A stretch of DNA of 64,000 nt, from assembly GCF_000067205.1 (NCBI RefSeq), contig NC_010170.1, positions 3,038,001-3,102,000 of the forward strand. The letters are read 5' to 3'. The stretch comes from Bordetella petrii. Its GTDB lineage: Bacteria; Pseudomonadota; Gammaproteobacteria; Burkholderiales; Burkholderiaceae_B. A model generated the notes under the pieces. It saw only the letters and a list, made by a program, of their open reading frames with translations, was not told where the DNA came from and searched no databases. A program made the translations under genes and the position numbers. Each line of letters opens with the position of its first letter. Within the stretch, counting starts at the first letter, position 1. Below are positions 16,234 to 24,487 of this stretch, one piece after another.

Positions 16234-17239
16234 ATGAATCCGCAGCGCAGAACCTTGTTGAAGACCGGCGCCCTGGCGGCGGCCATGTCGGGCATCGGCA
16301 TGCCCCTGCTGGCGCGAGCCGCCGAGAAAGTGCGCGTGGGCTACCTGCACACGCCCGCGGTCGACGGCCAGATCTGGACCGGCCTGGAAACCGGCGCCTT
16401 CGCCAAGCAGGGCCTGGACCTGCAGATGATCAAGTTCACAACGGGCCTGGAACTGTTCCAGGCCATGATAGGCGGCAGCCTGGACGTGCTGTCCACCGGC
16501 GCGGTGGTATCGAACTTCCCGGCGCGCGGCCAGGGCCAAGGTGTTCCTGGTGAACAACGTGGAATACGCCACGGCGCAATTGTGGGTGCGCGGCGACTCG
16601 GGCATCAAGAGCGCCGCCGACCTCAAGGGCAAGAAGATCTCGACCACGGCCGGCACGACCGCCCATGTGTTCCTGGACCGCGTGCTGCAAAGCGCCGGAC
16701 TGCAGGAAGGCAAAGACGTGCAGATCGTCAACCAGCGCATGACTGAAGCGGTGACCTCCTTCATTTCGGGCGCGGTGCCGGCGGTGGCCCTGTGGGTGCC
16801 GTTCGACGTGACCGTGCGGCAGAAGGTGGAGGGCGCGCGCATGCTGGTGGATGCTTCGGCGTTCTATCCCGAGGCGGCCATCGTGGGAGGCTGGGCGGCG
16901 CGCAACGAATACTACGACCAGAATCCGAAGTTGATCGCGTCGCTGATCAAGGGCTGGGTCACGGCCAATGATTATCTGCTGTCGCATACCGACGAGGCAG
17001 TGGCGACCCTGCAGAAAAAACACTACCCGGAAGTGCCGCTGGAAGACCTGAAGAACCAGTACAAGGCCTCGAAGTACTTCACGTCGGCGCAATGGCGCGC
17101 CAAGTATGCCGACGGCACGGTCACCAAGTGGCTGCAACAGGTCACCGACTTCTTCGTGCACACGGCCAAGATCTCCAACCCGGTGCCGGCCAGCACCTAC
17201 TTCGACCCCAAGCCCTATCTCGACATCGTCAAGGCCTGA
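16234..17239 (+). pseudogene. ABC importer substrate-binding protein (TauA/SsuA type), frameshifted
   Basis: The N-terminal half begins MNPQRRTLLKTGALAAAM, a twin-arginine signal (RRTLLK), followed by VRVGYLHTPAVDGQIWTGLETGAFAKQGL, typical of NMT1/SsuA-like binding proteins. At about 16535-16545 the frame is lost: the sequence GCCAGGGCCAAGGTG has one base too many. The remainder continues in another frame from VFLVNNVEYATAQLW to the stop at 17239. Removing one base would give a normal 334-residue protein (1006 nt is 3n+1). The operon around it is intact. It may be a true inactivating mutation, a sequencing error, or a site of frameshifting; the last is least likely as no slippery heptamer is seen. 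Confidence 0.85.
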
Positions 17240-17254
17240 GCCGCGCGCCGCGCC

Positions 17255-18865
17255 ATGACCTCTGCCTACGACTACATCATCGTCGGCGCCGGTTCGGCCG
17301 GCTGCGTGCTGGCCAACCGCCTGAGCGCCGATCCGGCCTGCCGCGTGCTGCTGCTGGAGGCCGGCGGCGCCGACCGGGGCTTCTGGCTGAAGCTGCCGGT
17401 GGGGTACTTCCGCTCGATCTACGATCCGCGCTATTCGTGGCAGTTCGCGGTCGAGCCGCAAGCCGAGACCGGCCATCGCGCCATCGTCTGGCCGCGCGGC
17501 CGGGTGCTGGGCGGGTCCAGCTCGATCAACGGGCTGATCTACATTCGCGGCCAGCACGCCGACTACGATGACTGGGCGCGCCTGGGCGCGGCCGGCTGGG
17601 GCTATCGCGACGTGCTGCCGCTGTTCAGGCGCTCGGAATGCTACGCGGGCGGCGCCAGCGAATACCATGGCGACAGCGGCGAACTGCACGTCTCGGACCT
17701 GCGCAACGACCACCCGCTGTGCGATGCCTGGCTGCAAGCGGGCGCGCAGGCCGGCCTGCCGGCCAGCCCCGACTTCAACGGCGCGATCGACAGCGGCCTG
17801 GGCAGCTATCAGCTGACGCTGCGCGGCCACTGGCGCGACAGCGCCGCCACCGCCTTTCTGCACCCCGTGCGCGGCCGCCCCAACCTGACGGTGACGACCG
17901 CCGCGCACGTGACCCGCCTGCTGATCGAACGCGGCGTGTGCCGTGGCGTGGCCTGGCTGCAAGACGGCCAGCAGATGCGCGCGCACGCCGCCGGCGAAGT
18001 CATTCTGGCAGCCGGCGCGCTGCAATCGCCGCAGCTGCTGCAGCTGTCGGGCGTGGGGCCGGCCGCCCTGCTGCACAAACACCGCATCGCCGTGCACGTG
18101 GACGCGCCCGAAGTGGGCCGCAACCTGCAAGACCACTATCAGGCGCGCGTCATCGTGCGCGTGAAGAACAGGCTGTCGCTCAACGACGACGTGCGCAACC
18201 CGCTGCGGCTGGCGCGCATGGGCGCGCGCTGGCTGTTCGGCCAGGAAGGCCCGTTGACGGTAGGCGCGGGCCAAGTGGGCGGCATGGTGTGCACGGAACA
18301 CGCCCGCGACGGCCGCGCCGATGTGCTGTTCAATGTGATGCCGCTGTCGGTGGACAAGCCCGGCGACCCGTTGCACGGGTTCTCGGGCTTCTCGGCCTCG
18401 GCCACCCAATGCCGGCCCGACTCGCGCGGCACGGTCGAGATCCGTTCGGCCGACCCACTGCAGCCGCCGCGCATCGTGTCCAACTACCTGACCGAACCGC
18501 GCGACATCAAGGTGCTGGTGGCGGGCCTGCGCATGCTGCGCGACATTTATCAGCAGCCCGCATTCCGCGCGTTTATCGGCGGCGCCGAGTACATGCCGGG
18601 GGAAGACGTGCGCAGCGACGGCGAACTCGCCGAGTTCGCGCGGCAGCGCGGCGGCACCGTGTTCCATGTGTCGGGCAGCTGCCGCATGGGCAGCGACGCG
18701 GCCTCGGTGGTCGACCCCGAACTGCGCGTGCGGGGCGTCGAGCGCCTGCGCGTCATTGACGCATCGGTGATGCCCGCGATGGTGTCGGCCAACACCAACG
18801 CGGCCACCCTGCTCATTGGCGAAAAAGGCGCGGAGCTGGTGCGCCAGGCGCGCGGCGGCGCCTGA
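17255..18865 (+). CDS. GMC family oxidoreductase (choline dehydrogenase-like)
   Basis: A 536-residue FAD-dependent alcohol dehydrogenase. The N-terminal Rossmann fingerprint YIIVGAGSAGCVLANRL with the distal Glu in LLLEAGG binds ADP; PRGRVLGGSSSINGLIYIRG is the first GMC signature and GALQSPQLLQLSGVG the second; the catalytic His lies in FHVSGSCRMG and the partner residue in SANTNAATLLIGEKGAELV. It follows the ABC importer genes by 15 nt, so it likely oxidises a hydroxyl group of the imported compound or its product. Substrate unknown. Confidence 0.92.
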   Translation: MTSAYDYIIVGAGSAGCVLANRLSADPACRVLLLEAGGADRGFWLKLPVGYFRSIYDPRYSWQFAVEPQAETGHRAIVWPRGRVLGGSSSINGLIYIRGQHADYDDWARLGAAGWGYRDVLPLFRRSECYAGGASEYHGDSGELHVSDLRNDHPLCDAWLQAGAQAGLPASPDFNGAIDSGLGSYQLTLRGHWRDSAATAFLHPVRGRPNLTVTTAAHVTRLLIERGVCRGVAWLQDGQQMRAHAAGEVILAAGALQSPQLLQLSGVGPAALLHKHRIAVHVDAPEVGRNLQDHYQARVIVRVKNRLSLNDDVRNPLRLARMGARWLFGQEGPLTVGAGQVGGMVCTEHARDGRADVLFNVMPLSVDKPGDPLHGFSGFSASATQCRPDSRGTVEIRSADPLQPPRIVSNYLTEPRDIKVLVAGLRMLRDIYQQPAFRAFIGGAEYMPGEDVRSDGELAEFARQRGGTVFHVSGSCRMGSDAASVVDPELRVRGVERLRVIDASVMPAMVSANTNAATLLIGEKGAELVRQARGGA

Positions 18866-18873
18866 AGCGAAAC

Positions 18874-18910
18874 GCGGGCGCCTGACCGCCGCAAGGTGTC
18901 AGGCGCCCGC
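18874..18910. terminator. Bidirectional hairpin between GMC and Bug genes
   Basis: A perfect 13-bp stem, GCGGGCGCCTGAC (18874-18886) with GTCAGGCGCCCGC (18898-18910), sits between two convergent stop codons (18865 and 18934). One arm contains the GGTGTCAGGC core of the dispersed palindromes. No T run, so it may be rho-assisted or a processed repeat copy. Confidence 0.55.
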
Positions 18911-18933
18911 TGCTGCAACCGCGGCTCGCCTGC

Positions 18934-19938
18934 CTACTCGGCCTTGACCCCGGCGTCGCTGATGACCTTGGCCCATTTGGCGCGCTCGGCGGCAATGCGC
19001 GCCGCGGCGTCGGCCGGCGTGGTCCAGGTGGCCACGGCGCCCTGGTTCAGCAGCGCGGCCTTGACCTCGGTCTTGGCCGTGATTTGCTTGAGCGCGCCGT
19101 TGAGCTTGTCCAGCACCGTCGCCGGAGTGCCGGCTGGCGCCACGATGCCGAACATCGAGCTGACCTGGAAATTGGGCAGGCCTGCCTCGGCGGTGGTGGG
19201 CACCTCGGGCAGCGCCTCGGCGCGCTGGGCCGAGGCCACGGCCAGCGCGCGCAGCTTGCCGCCCTTCACGTGCCCCTGCGCCGCCGGCACCGTCTCGATC
19301 ATGCTCAGCACCTGGCCGCCCATCAGGTCGGTCATGGCGGGGCCGCTGCCCTTGTACGGCACGTGCAGCACATCCACGCCGGCCACGCTCTTGAACATTT
19401 CGGCGGCCAGGTGTTGCGGCGAGCCGTTGCCGGCCGACGCCATCGTCAGGTAGCCCGGACGAGCCTTGGCCAGCGCGATGAATTCCTGCAGCGTCTTGGC
19501 CTGCACCGACGGGTGCACCACGAACACCAGCGGCACCGTGCCCACGATGGACACCGGGGCGAAGCTCTTCTCGATGTCGTACGGCACCCTGCCCTTGTAG
19601 AGTTCGGCGTTGATCGAATGGCTGGTCAGCGCGCCCATCAGCAAAGTGTAGCCGTCGGGGTCGGCCTTGGCGACCTGGTCGGCGCCGATATTGCCGGCCG
19701 CCCCGGCGCGGTTCTCGACCACGAACTGCTGACCCAGCGCGGTGGACAGTTCCTGGGCCAGCACGCGGCCGATCACGTCGGTGGCGCCGCCGGGCGGATA
19801 CGGCACCACCAGCCGTACGGGACGTTCGGGATAGGCGGCCGCCGCGGGCGCGGCGTGCAGGGCGAAGCCGGCGCACAAAACCAGGGCTGATGCCAGGAAG
19901 GCGCGGCGCGCCGGCGTGGGCTTGCTGAAAAGGGACAT
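18934..19938 (-). CDS. Bug family tripartite tricarboxylate receptor protein
   Basis: A 334-residue periplasmic solute-binding protein of the Bug (TctC) family, which is hugely expanded in Bordetella and relatives. It has an N-terminal signal (PARRAFLASALVLCAGFALHA, ending APAAA-AYPERPV), then the family motif VVPYPPGGATDVIGR, ENRAGAAGNIGAD, and VPYKGSGPAMTDLMGGQ. No TctA/TctB membrane partners are nearby, as usual for orphan Bug proteins. The start at 19938 follows AGGAG by 7 nt. It is divergent from a dehydratase gene, so its ligand is probably the dehydratase substrate or a relative (a sugar acid or hydroxy acid). Confidence 0.92.
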   Translation of the reverse strand: MSLFSKPTPARRAFLASALVLCAGFALHAAPAAAAYPERPVRLVVPYPPGGATDVIGRVLAQELSTALGQQFVVENRAGAAGNIGADQVAKADPDGYTLLMGALTSHSINAELYKGRVPYDIEKSFAPVSIVGTVPLVFVVHPSVQAKTLQEFIALAKARPGYLTMASAGNGSPQHLAAEMFKSVAGVDVLHVPYKGSGPAMTDLMGGQVLSMIETVPAAQGHVKGGKLRALAVASAQRAEALPEVPTTAEAGLPNFQVSSMFGIVAPAGTPATVLDKLNGALKQITAKTEVKAALLNQGAVATWTTPADAAARIAAERAKWAKVISDAGVKAE

Positions 19939-20021
19939 GCGTGGTCTCCTGGCCGGGATGGTTGTTCGGATGGATCTGGCGCCCGGCTCGTTGTTGCGCC
20001 CTGAGTGTAGGGGGTGCATCC

Positions 20022-20035
20022 TGATAGAAGAATCA
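20022..20035. promoter_or_regulatory. 14-bp dyad shared with LysR promoter (copy 1)
   Basis: TGATA-GAAG-AATCA (20022-20035) in the Bug/dehydratase divergent region matches TGATT-CATC-AATCA at 22900-22913 in the LysR/dehydrogenase region. Likely LysR-type binding sites. Confidence 0.45.
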
Positions 20036-20043
20036 GAACTTTT

Positions 20044-20074
20044 CTATTGAACGATCTGTTTTATCGATCAATAG
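20044..20074. promoter_or_regulatory. Inverted repeat in Bug/dehydratase divergent region
   Basis: CTATTGA (20044-20050) faces TCAATAG (20068-20074) with a 17-nt spacer; the spacer itself contains CGAT on both sides. A long dyad in an AT-rich intergenic region suggests an operator. Confidence 0.5.
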
Positions 20075-20183
20075 ATTGTCCGGCCTGCACAGGGCGGCAC
20101 GCGAAGAACCTTGTACTTGCACGCCTTTGTACCGGGCGGATATGATGCAGGCGCATATTATCAATAATATTATTGGAATCAGC

Positions 20184-21935
20184 ATGGCTGTAAACAAATC
20201 CCCCGCCCCCGTCGTCAGCGGCCTGAGCAAGGGCCTGACCAACTACGGCGACACAGGCTTTTCGCTGTTCTTGCGCAAAGCCTTCATCAAGGGCGCCGGG
20301 TACACCGACGATGCCCTGGCGCGCCCGGTGATCGGCATCGTGAATACCGGCAGCAGCTACAACCCGTGCCATGGCAACGCGCCGCAACTGGTCGAGGCGG
20401 TCAAGCGCGGCGTGATGCTGGCCGGAGGCCTGCCGGTGGACTTTCCCACCATCTCGGTGCACGAAAGCTTTTCGCAGCCCACCAGCATGTACCTGCGCAA
20501 CCTCATGTCGATGGACACCGAAGAAATGATCCGCGCGCAGCCCATGGACGCGGTGGTGCTGATCGGCGGCTGCGACAAGACCGTGCCGGCGCAACTGATG
20601 GGCGCCGCCTCGGCCGGCGTGCCCGCCATCGAATTGGTAACCGGCGCCATGCTGACCGGTTCGCATCGCGGCGAGCGGGTGGGCGCCTGTACCGATTGCC
20701 GCCGCTATTGGGGCCGCTACCGCGCCGAAGAGATCGACGCGGCCGAGATCTCGGACGTCAACAACCAGCTGGTGGCCAGCGTGGGCACCTGTTCCGTGAT
20801 GGGCACGGCCAGCACCATGGCCTGCCTGGCCGAAGCGCTGGGCATCATGGTGTTCGGCGGCGCGTCGGCGCCCGCCGTCACCGCCGACCGGATCCGCGTG
20901 GCCGAGCGCACCGGCACCACGGCCGTGGCCATGGCGGCCAGCCGCCTGACGCCCGATCGCATCCTGACCGGCAAGGCGTTTGAAAATGCCTTGCGCGTGC
21001 TGCTGGCTATCGGCGGCTCTACCAATGGCATCGTGCACCTGACGGCCATGGCCGGACGGCTGGGCATCGATATCGATCTGGCCGGGCTGGACCGCCTGAG
21101 CCGCGAAACGCCGGTGCTGGTGGATCTGAAGCCTTCAGGCCAGCACTATATGGAAGACTTCCACAAGGCCGGCGGCATGCCCGCCCTGCTGCGCGAACTG
21201 CGCCCGCTGCTGCACCTGGATGCGCTGACGGTCTCGGGCCGCACGCTGGGCCAAGAGCTGGACGCCGCGCCGCCGGCTTTCGCGCAAGAGGTGATCCGCC
21301 CATTCAGCTCGCCCATCTACCCGGCCGGCGGCCTGGCGGTGCTGCGCGGCAATCTGGCTCCCGGCGGCGCCATCATCAAGCAATCGGCCGCCAACCCCGA
21401 CCTGATGGAACACGAAGGCCGGGCCGTGGTGTTCGAGGACGCCGAAGACATGGCCCGCCGCATCGACGACGATACGCTCGACGTGCGCGCCGACGACGTG
21501 CTGGTGCTCAAGCGCATCGGGCCCACCGGCGGCCCGGGCATGCCGGAAGCGGGCTACATGCCGATTCCCCGCAAGCTGGCGCGCGCCGGCGTGAAAGACA
21601 TGGTGCGCATTTCCGACGGCTGCATGAGCGGCACCGCGGCCGGCACCATCGTGCTGCACGTCACGCCTGAGGCGGCCGTGGGCGGCCCGCTGGCGCACGT
21701 GCGCAACGGCGACCGCATCCGCCTGTCGGTGCAGCGCCGCGAGATCGCCTTGCTGGTCAGCGATGAAGAACTGGCCCGGCGCGCGGCCGAACACCCCATC
21801 GAGCGGCCGCAGGGCGAGCGCGGCTACCACAAGCTGTACCTGCAAAGCGTGACGCAGGCCGACCAGGGCGCCGATTTCGATTTCCTGCGCGCCTCCGCCA
21901 CGCGCGAGACGGTGCCGGGCAAGCCCACGCGCTGA
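20184..21935 (+). CDS. IlvD/Edd family dehydratase (probable sugar-acid dehydratase)
   Basis: A 583-residue dehydratase of the dihydroxy-acid dehydratase/6-phosphogluconate dehydratase superfamily. Fe-S ligands appear in SYNPCHGN, GGCDKTVPA and GTCSVMGTASTM; ISDGCMSGTAAGTIVLHVTPEA is the C-terminal signature with the catalytic Ser region. The GTASTM variant in place of the TANTM of housekeeping IlvD, together with its location beside a Bug receptor, LysR and a dehydrogenase, favours a catabolic aldonate/hydroxy-acid dehydratase over branched-chain amino-acid synthesis. Start chosen at MAVNKSP (20184). An AATAATATTATT palindrome lies just upstream. Confidence 0.88.
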   Translation: MAVNKSPAPVVSGLSKGLTNYGDTGFSLFLRKAFIKGAGYTDDALARPVIGIVNTGSSYNPCHGNAPQLVEAVKRGVMLAGGLPVDFPTISVHESFSQPTSMYLRNLMSMDTEEMIRAQPMDAVVLIGGCDKTVPAQLMGAASAGVPAIELVTGAMLTGSHRGERVGACTDCRRYWGRYRAEEIDAAEISDVNNQLVASVGTCSVMGTASTMACLAEALGIMVFGGASAPAVTADRIRVAERTGTTAVAMAASRLTPDRILTGKAFENALRVLLAIGGSTNGIVHLTAMAGRLGIDIDLAGLDRLSRETPVLVDLKPSGQHYMEDFHKAGGMPALLRELRPLLHLDALTVSGRTLGQELDAAPPAFAQEVIRPFSSPIYPAGGLAVLRGNLAPGGAIIKQSAANPDLMEHEGRAVVFEDAEDMARRIDDDTLDVRADDVLVLKRIGPTGGPGMPEAGYMPIPRKLARAGVKDMVRISDGCMSGTAAGTIVLHVTPEAAVGGPLAHVRNGDRIRLSVQRREIALLVSDEELARRAAEHPIERPQGERGYHKLYLQSVTQADQGADFDFLRASATRETVPGKPTR

Positions 21936-21956
21936 TGGCAAGCCTGGCGGTTGGGA

Positions 21957-22859
21957 TCACCCCGCCGTCAGGTGCTCGCGCAGCACCTCGAGCAGCGCCG
22001 CCGCGGCCGGCGACAGGCTGCGATGGCGCGCCGTCACCAGGCCGATAGAGCGCTCGGCCACCGGCCCGACCAGCGGCCGCTCGACCACGCCGCGGTGCGC
22101 CACCGCGCCCGCCGCGATGGCCGGCAGGGCCGCCACGCCAAAGCCGCACTCGACCATGGCCACGATGGTGGTCAGGTGCTCGGCCTCGAAGGCCGGCTGG
22201 AAACGTATGCGGTTCTGCAGGAAAGCCCATTCGGCGTACTGCCGCACGCTGCTCGGGTGCACCATCGACACGTGCGCGGCGTCCACTGTGTCGGTCCAGC
22301 GCAGCGGCCCCTTGCGGCGCGCCAGCGGGTGACTCTCCGGAATCAACAGCAGGAAGCTGTCGGACAGCATGGGCACATAGTGCAGGTCGGCCTGCTGCGG
22401 ATCGGCCGCGGTAATGGCGAAGTCCACCTCGCCGGCGCGCACCAGGTCGAAGGCCGGCCCTGTCAGCGTGTCGTGCACTTTCAGCGCCACGTGCGGGTGC
22501 GCCTGGCGGTAGGCCATCAGCACGCGGGGCAGCATGCGTGCCGCCACCGACGGCAGCGCGGCTACGGTCACCGACCCGCGCTCGGCATTGGCGATGCCCC
22601 CTACTGCGTCGATGGCCTCACGGAACGCCACCTGCAGGTTGGCCGCCTGCTGCAGGAACACCTGGCCGGCCGCGGTCAGCCGCACCGTGCGGGTGGTGCG
22701 GTCGAACAGCCGCACGCCCAGGGCGTCTTCAATACGCAGCACCTGGGTGGACAACGCCGACTGCGACAGATGCAACTGCGCGGCGGCCTGCCGGAAGTTG
22801 AGCGTGCGGCCCAGCACCAGCACGGTTTCGACGTCACGCATCGACAGATTGATCTTCAT
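21957..22859 (-). CDS. LysR family transcriptional regulator
   Basis: A 300-residue LysR regulator. The N-terminal winged helix (LNFRQAAAQLHLSQSALSTQVLRIEDALGVRLFDRTTRTVRLTAAG, positions about 20-65, in parts) is canonical and a periplasmic-binding-like effector domain follows (about 90-300). It is divergent from a 3-hydroxyacyl-CoA-type dehydrogenase and convergent with the dehydratase. A shared dyad in both divergent promoters suggests that it controls the whole Bug-dehydratase-dehydrogenase locus, with the pathway intermediate as effector. Confidence 0.93.
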   Translation of the reverse strand: MKINLSMRDVETVLVLGRTLNFRQAAAQLHLSQSALSTQVLRIEDALGVRLFDRTTRTVRLTAAGQVFLQQAANLQVAFREAIDAVGGIANAERGSVTVAALPSVAARMLPRVLMAYRQAHPHVALKVHDTLTGPAFDLVRAGEVDFAITAADPQQADLHYVPMLSDSFLLLIPESHPLARRKGPLRWTDTVDAAHVSMVHPSSVRQYAEWAFLQNRIRFQPAFEAEHLTTIVAMVECGFGVAALPAIAAGAVAHRGVVERPLVGPVAERSIGLVTARHRSLSPAAAALLEVLREHLTAG

Positions 22860-22899
22860 TTCATTGATCTCGTTTTTTGATCATTCTATCCAAAAAATC

Positions 22900-22913
22900 T
22901 GATTCATCAATCA
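22900..22913. promoter_or_regulatory. 14-bp dyad shared with Bug/dehydratase promoter (copy 2)
   Basis: TGATT-CATC-AATCA, a perfect 5-bp inverted repeat, lies 41 bp from the LysR start and 52 bp from the dehydrogenase start. The same pattern occurs at 20022-20035. Confidence 0.5.
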
Positions 22914-22964
22914 AACGACCTTCTCTACACTGGCGCCCATCCCCCGACCGATTAAGGAAACATC

Positions 22965-23930
22965 ATGAACGCACCCCAGCCCGCCCGCCTGGCCAATCCG
23001 GCCGCCACCCATGCCGTGGTGGTGGGCGGCGGCACCATGGGCGCCGACGTGGCGGTGGTGCTGGCGCGGGCGCGCTGCCGCACCACGGTGGTCGAACCCG
23101 ACGCCGCCCGCGCCGGCGCGCTGCCTGCCCGCGTGGCCGGCAACCTGGAGGCCGCGGGCCGGGCCGACGCCGCCGGCCCGGTGCAGACGGTGGCCAGCCT
23201 GGACAACGTCGACTGGAGCAGCGTGGGCCTGGTGATCGAGTGCATTCCGGAACGGCTCGACCTGAAGCAGGCCCTGTTTGCCGAGCTGGAGCGCCGCGCC
23301 CCTGCCGACGCCATTCTGGCAAGCAACAGTTCCAGCTTTCCCATCGGCGCCATCGGCGATGGCCTGGCCACACGCGCGCGCATGCTGGGCCTGCATTTCT
23401 TCATGCCCGCGCACCTGGTGCCGCTGGTCGAGGTGGTGCTGTGCGAGGCCAGCGAAATGGCGTACGCCGACGCGCTGATCGCCTTCATGCGCCGCTGCGG
23501 CATGGTGCCCGTGAAGGTGCGCAAAGACCTGCCCGGCTTCCTGGCCAACCGCCTGCAGCATGCGCTGTCGCGCGAGGCCTTCGACCTGATCGACCGCGGC
23601 ATCGCGTCGCCCGAAGACGTGGATGCCGCGGTGCGCTTCGGCTTCGGCTTCCGCTTCCTGGCCGCGGGGCCGGTCCTGCAGCGCGATCACGCCGGCATCG
23701 ACGTGCACGCGGCGGCCGGCGCCACCATGTACCCGTCGTTCTGCAACAGCGACCGGCCGGCCCGCTGCCTGACCGAGCGCGCGCAAGACGGCCGGCACGG
23801 CATGAAGACCGGCCAGGGCTTCTACGACTGGACGCCCGAAACGATAGCGGCCGAGCGTGCCCGCTACGACCGCCTGCTGCGCGCCGGGCTGGCGCTGATC
23901 GCCGACGAGCTGCCGCCGCTCGAACCCTGA
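22965..23930 (+). CDS. 3-hydroxyacyl-CoA dehydrogenase family NAD-dependent dehydrogenase
   Basis: A 321-residue protein with an N-terminal Rossmann domain (VVVGGGTMGADVAVVLARA, distal acidic residue in VVEPD) and the two-part C-terminal helical domain of the 3-hydroxybutyryl-CoA dehydrogenase/L-gulonate dehydrogenase (lambda-crystallin) family. The motifs IECIPERLDLKQALFAEL, ILASNSSSFPI and LHFFMPAHLVPLVEVV, plus KDLPGFLANRLQ, are visible. The His in the usual H-F-F/N-P motif is present (LHFFMPA). In context it probably oxidises a hydroxy acid made or consumed by the linked dehydratase. Its 3' end overlaps a convergent gene by 67 bp. Confidence 0.88.
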   Translation: MNAPQPARLANPAATHAVVVGGGTMGADVAVVLARARCRTTVVEPDAARAGALPARVAGNLEAAGRADAAGPVQTVASLDNVDWSSVGLVIECIPERLDLKQALFAELERRAPADAILASNSSSFPIGAIGDGLATRARMLGLHFFMPAHLVPLVEVVLCEASEMAYADALIAFMRRCGMVPVKVRKDLPGFLANRLQHALSREAFDLIDRGIASPEDVDAAVRFGFGFRFLAAGPVLQRDHAGIDVHAAAGATMYPSFCNSDRPARCLTERAQDGRHGMKTGQGFYDWTPETIAAERARYDRLLRAGLALIADELPPLEP

Positions 23931-24487
23931 CCGCGCTGCCCCTGGCAGTCCGGGCTGCCAGGGCCATAAGCCGTATCAAGGGCCTGCCGCCAGGCGGCCA
24001 GCTTGGCCTGCGGGCTCATGGCGGCGTGCGCCGGGCTGGTGGACGGCAGGTCTACATATTGCAGCCCGCGCGCGCGCGCCGAATGCGGCAGCACGCGGCG
24101 CCGGAACAAGGCGGCCGCCTTGCCGCCGTTAAAGCACACGCGCTCGATGCCGGGGTGTGCGCGGAAAAAGGTGTTGAAATCGTTCGGCTCGGCCGTGGCA
24201 GGGTCGATGTCGGCATCCAGACTACCGGGGCGCTCGCACGCCTGCAGCACGTCCCACAACGCCACGCCGGCCGCCGTCAGCGCGGCCACGCGCGGCGCGT
24301 ACGCCGCCGCGGCGTCGAAACCGAATACCGCCGCGGCGATAGGCCAGAATGCATTGCGCGGATGCGCGTAATACTGCTGCTGGCGCAGCGAGGCCACGCC
24401 CGGCATCGAGCCCAGCACCAGCACGCGCGCGTGCGGCGCGGCCAGCGGCTCGAAGCCCCGCACGCGCGTCACGGCCGGGGCCGCCAT
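23864..24487 (-). CDS. DNA-deoxyinosine (hypoxanthine) glycosylase, UDG superfamily
   Basis: A 207-residue uracil-DNA-glycosylase-fold protein of the family 6 (hypoxanthine-DNA glycosylase) type, which excises deoxyinosine from deaminated DNA. Motif 1 is VLGSMPGVASLRQQQYYAHPRNAFWPI, with the catalytic Asn in HPRN, and motif 2 is LPSTSPAHA. The Ser/Gly-rich tail of about 30 residues overlaps the convergent dehydrogenase gene by 67 bp, and its start lies within the last 19 bases of the upstream methyltransferase gene, so the two are translationally coupled. Confidence 0.87.
   Translation of the reverse strand: MAAPAVTRVRGFEPLAAPHARVLVLGSMPGVASLRQQQYYAHPRNAFWPIAAAVFGFDAAAAYAPRVAALTAAGVALWDVLQACERPGSLDADIDPATAEPNDFNTFFRAHPGIERVCFNGGKAAALFRRRVLPHSARARGLQYVDLPSTSPAHAAMSPQAKLAAWRQALDTAYGPGSPDCQGQRGQGSSGGSSSAISASPARSRRS

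Noticed and set aside
16436..18667. 743-codon minus-strand frame opposite the GMC oxidoreductase
   Set aside because: Composition is Arg/Gln/His-rich and without motifs. The opposite strand encodes a complete GMC protein.
20162..20180. AATAATATTATT palindrome just before the dehydratase start as a separate operator
   Set aside because: It is a low-complexity AT stretch close to the ribosome-binding site; its symmetry alone is not convincing evidence.
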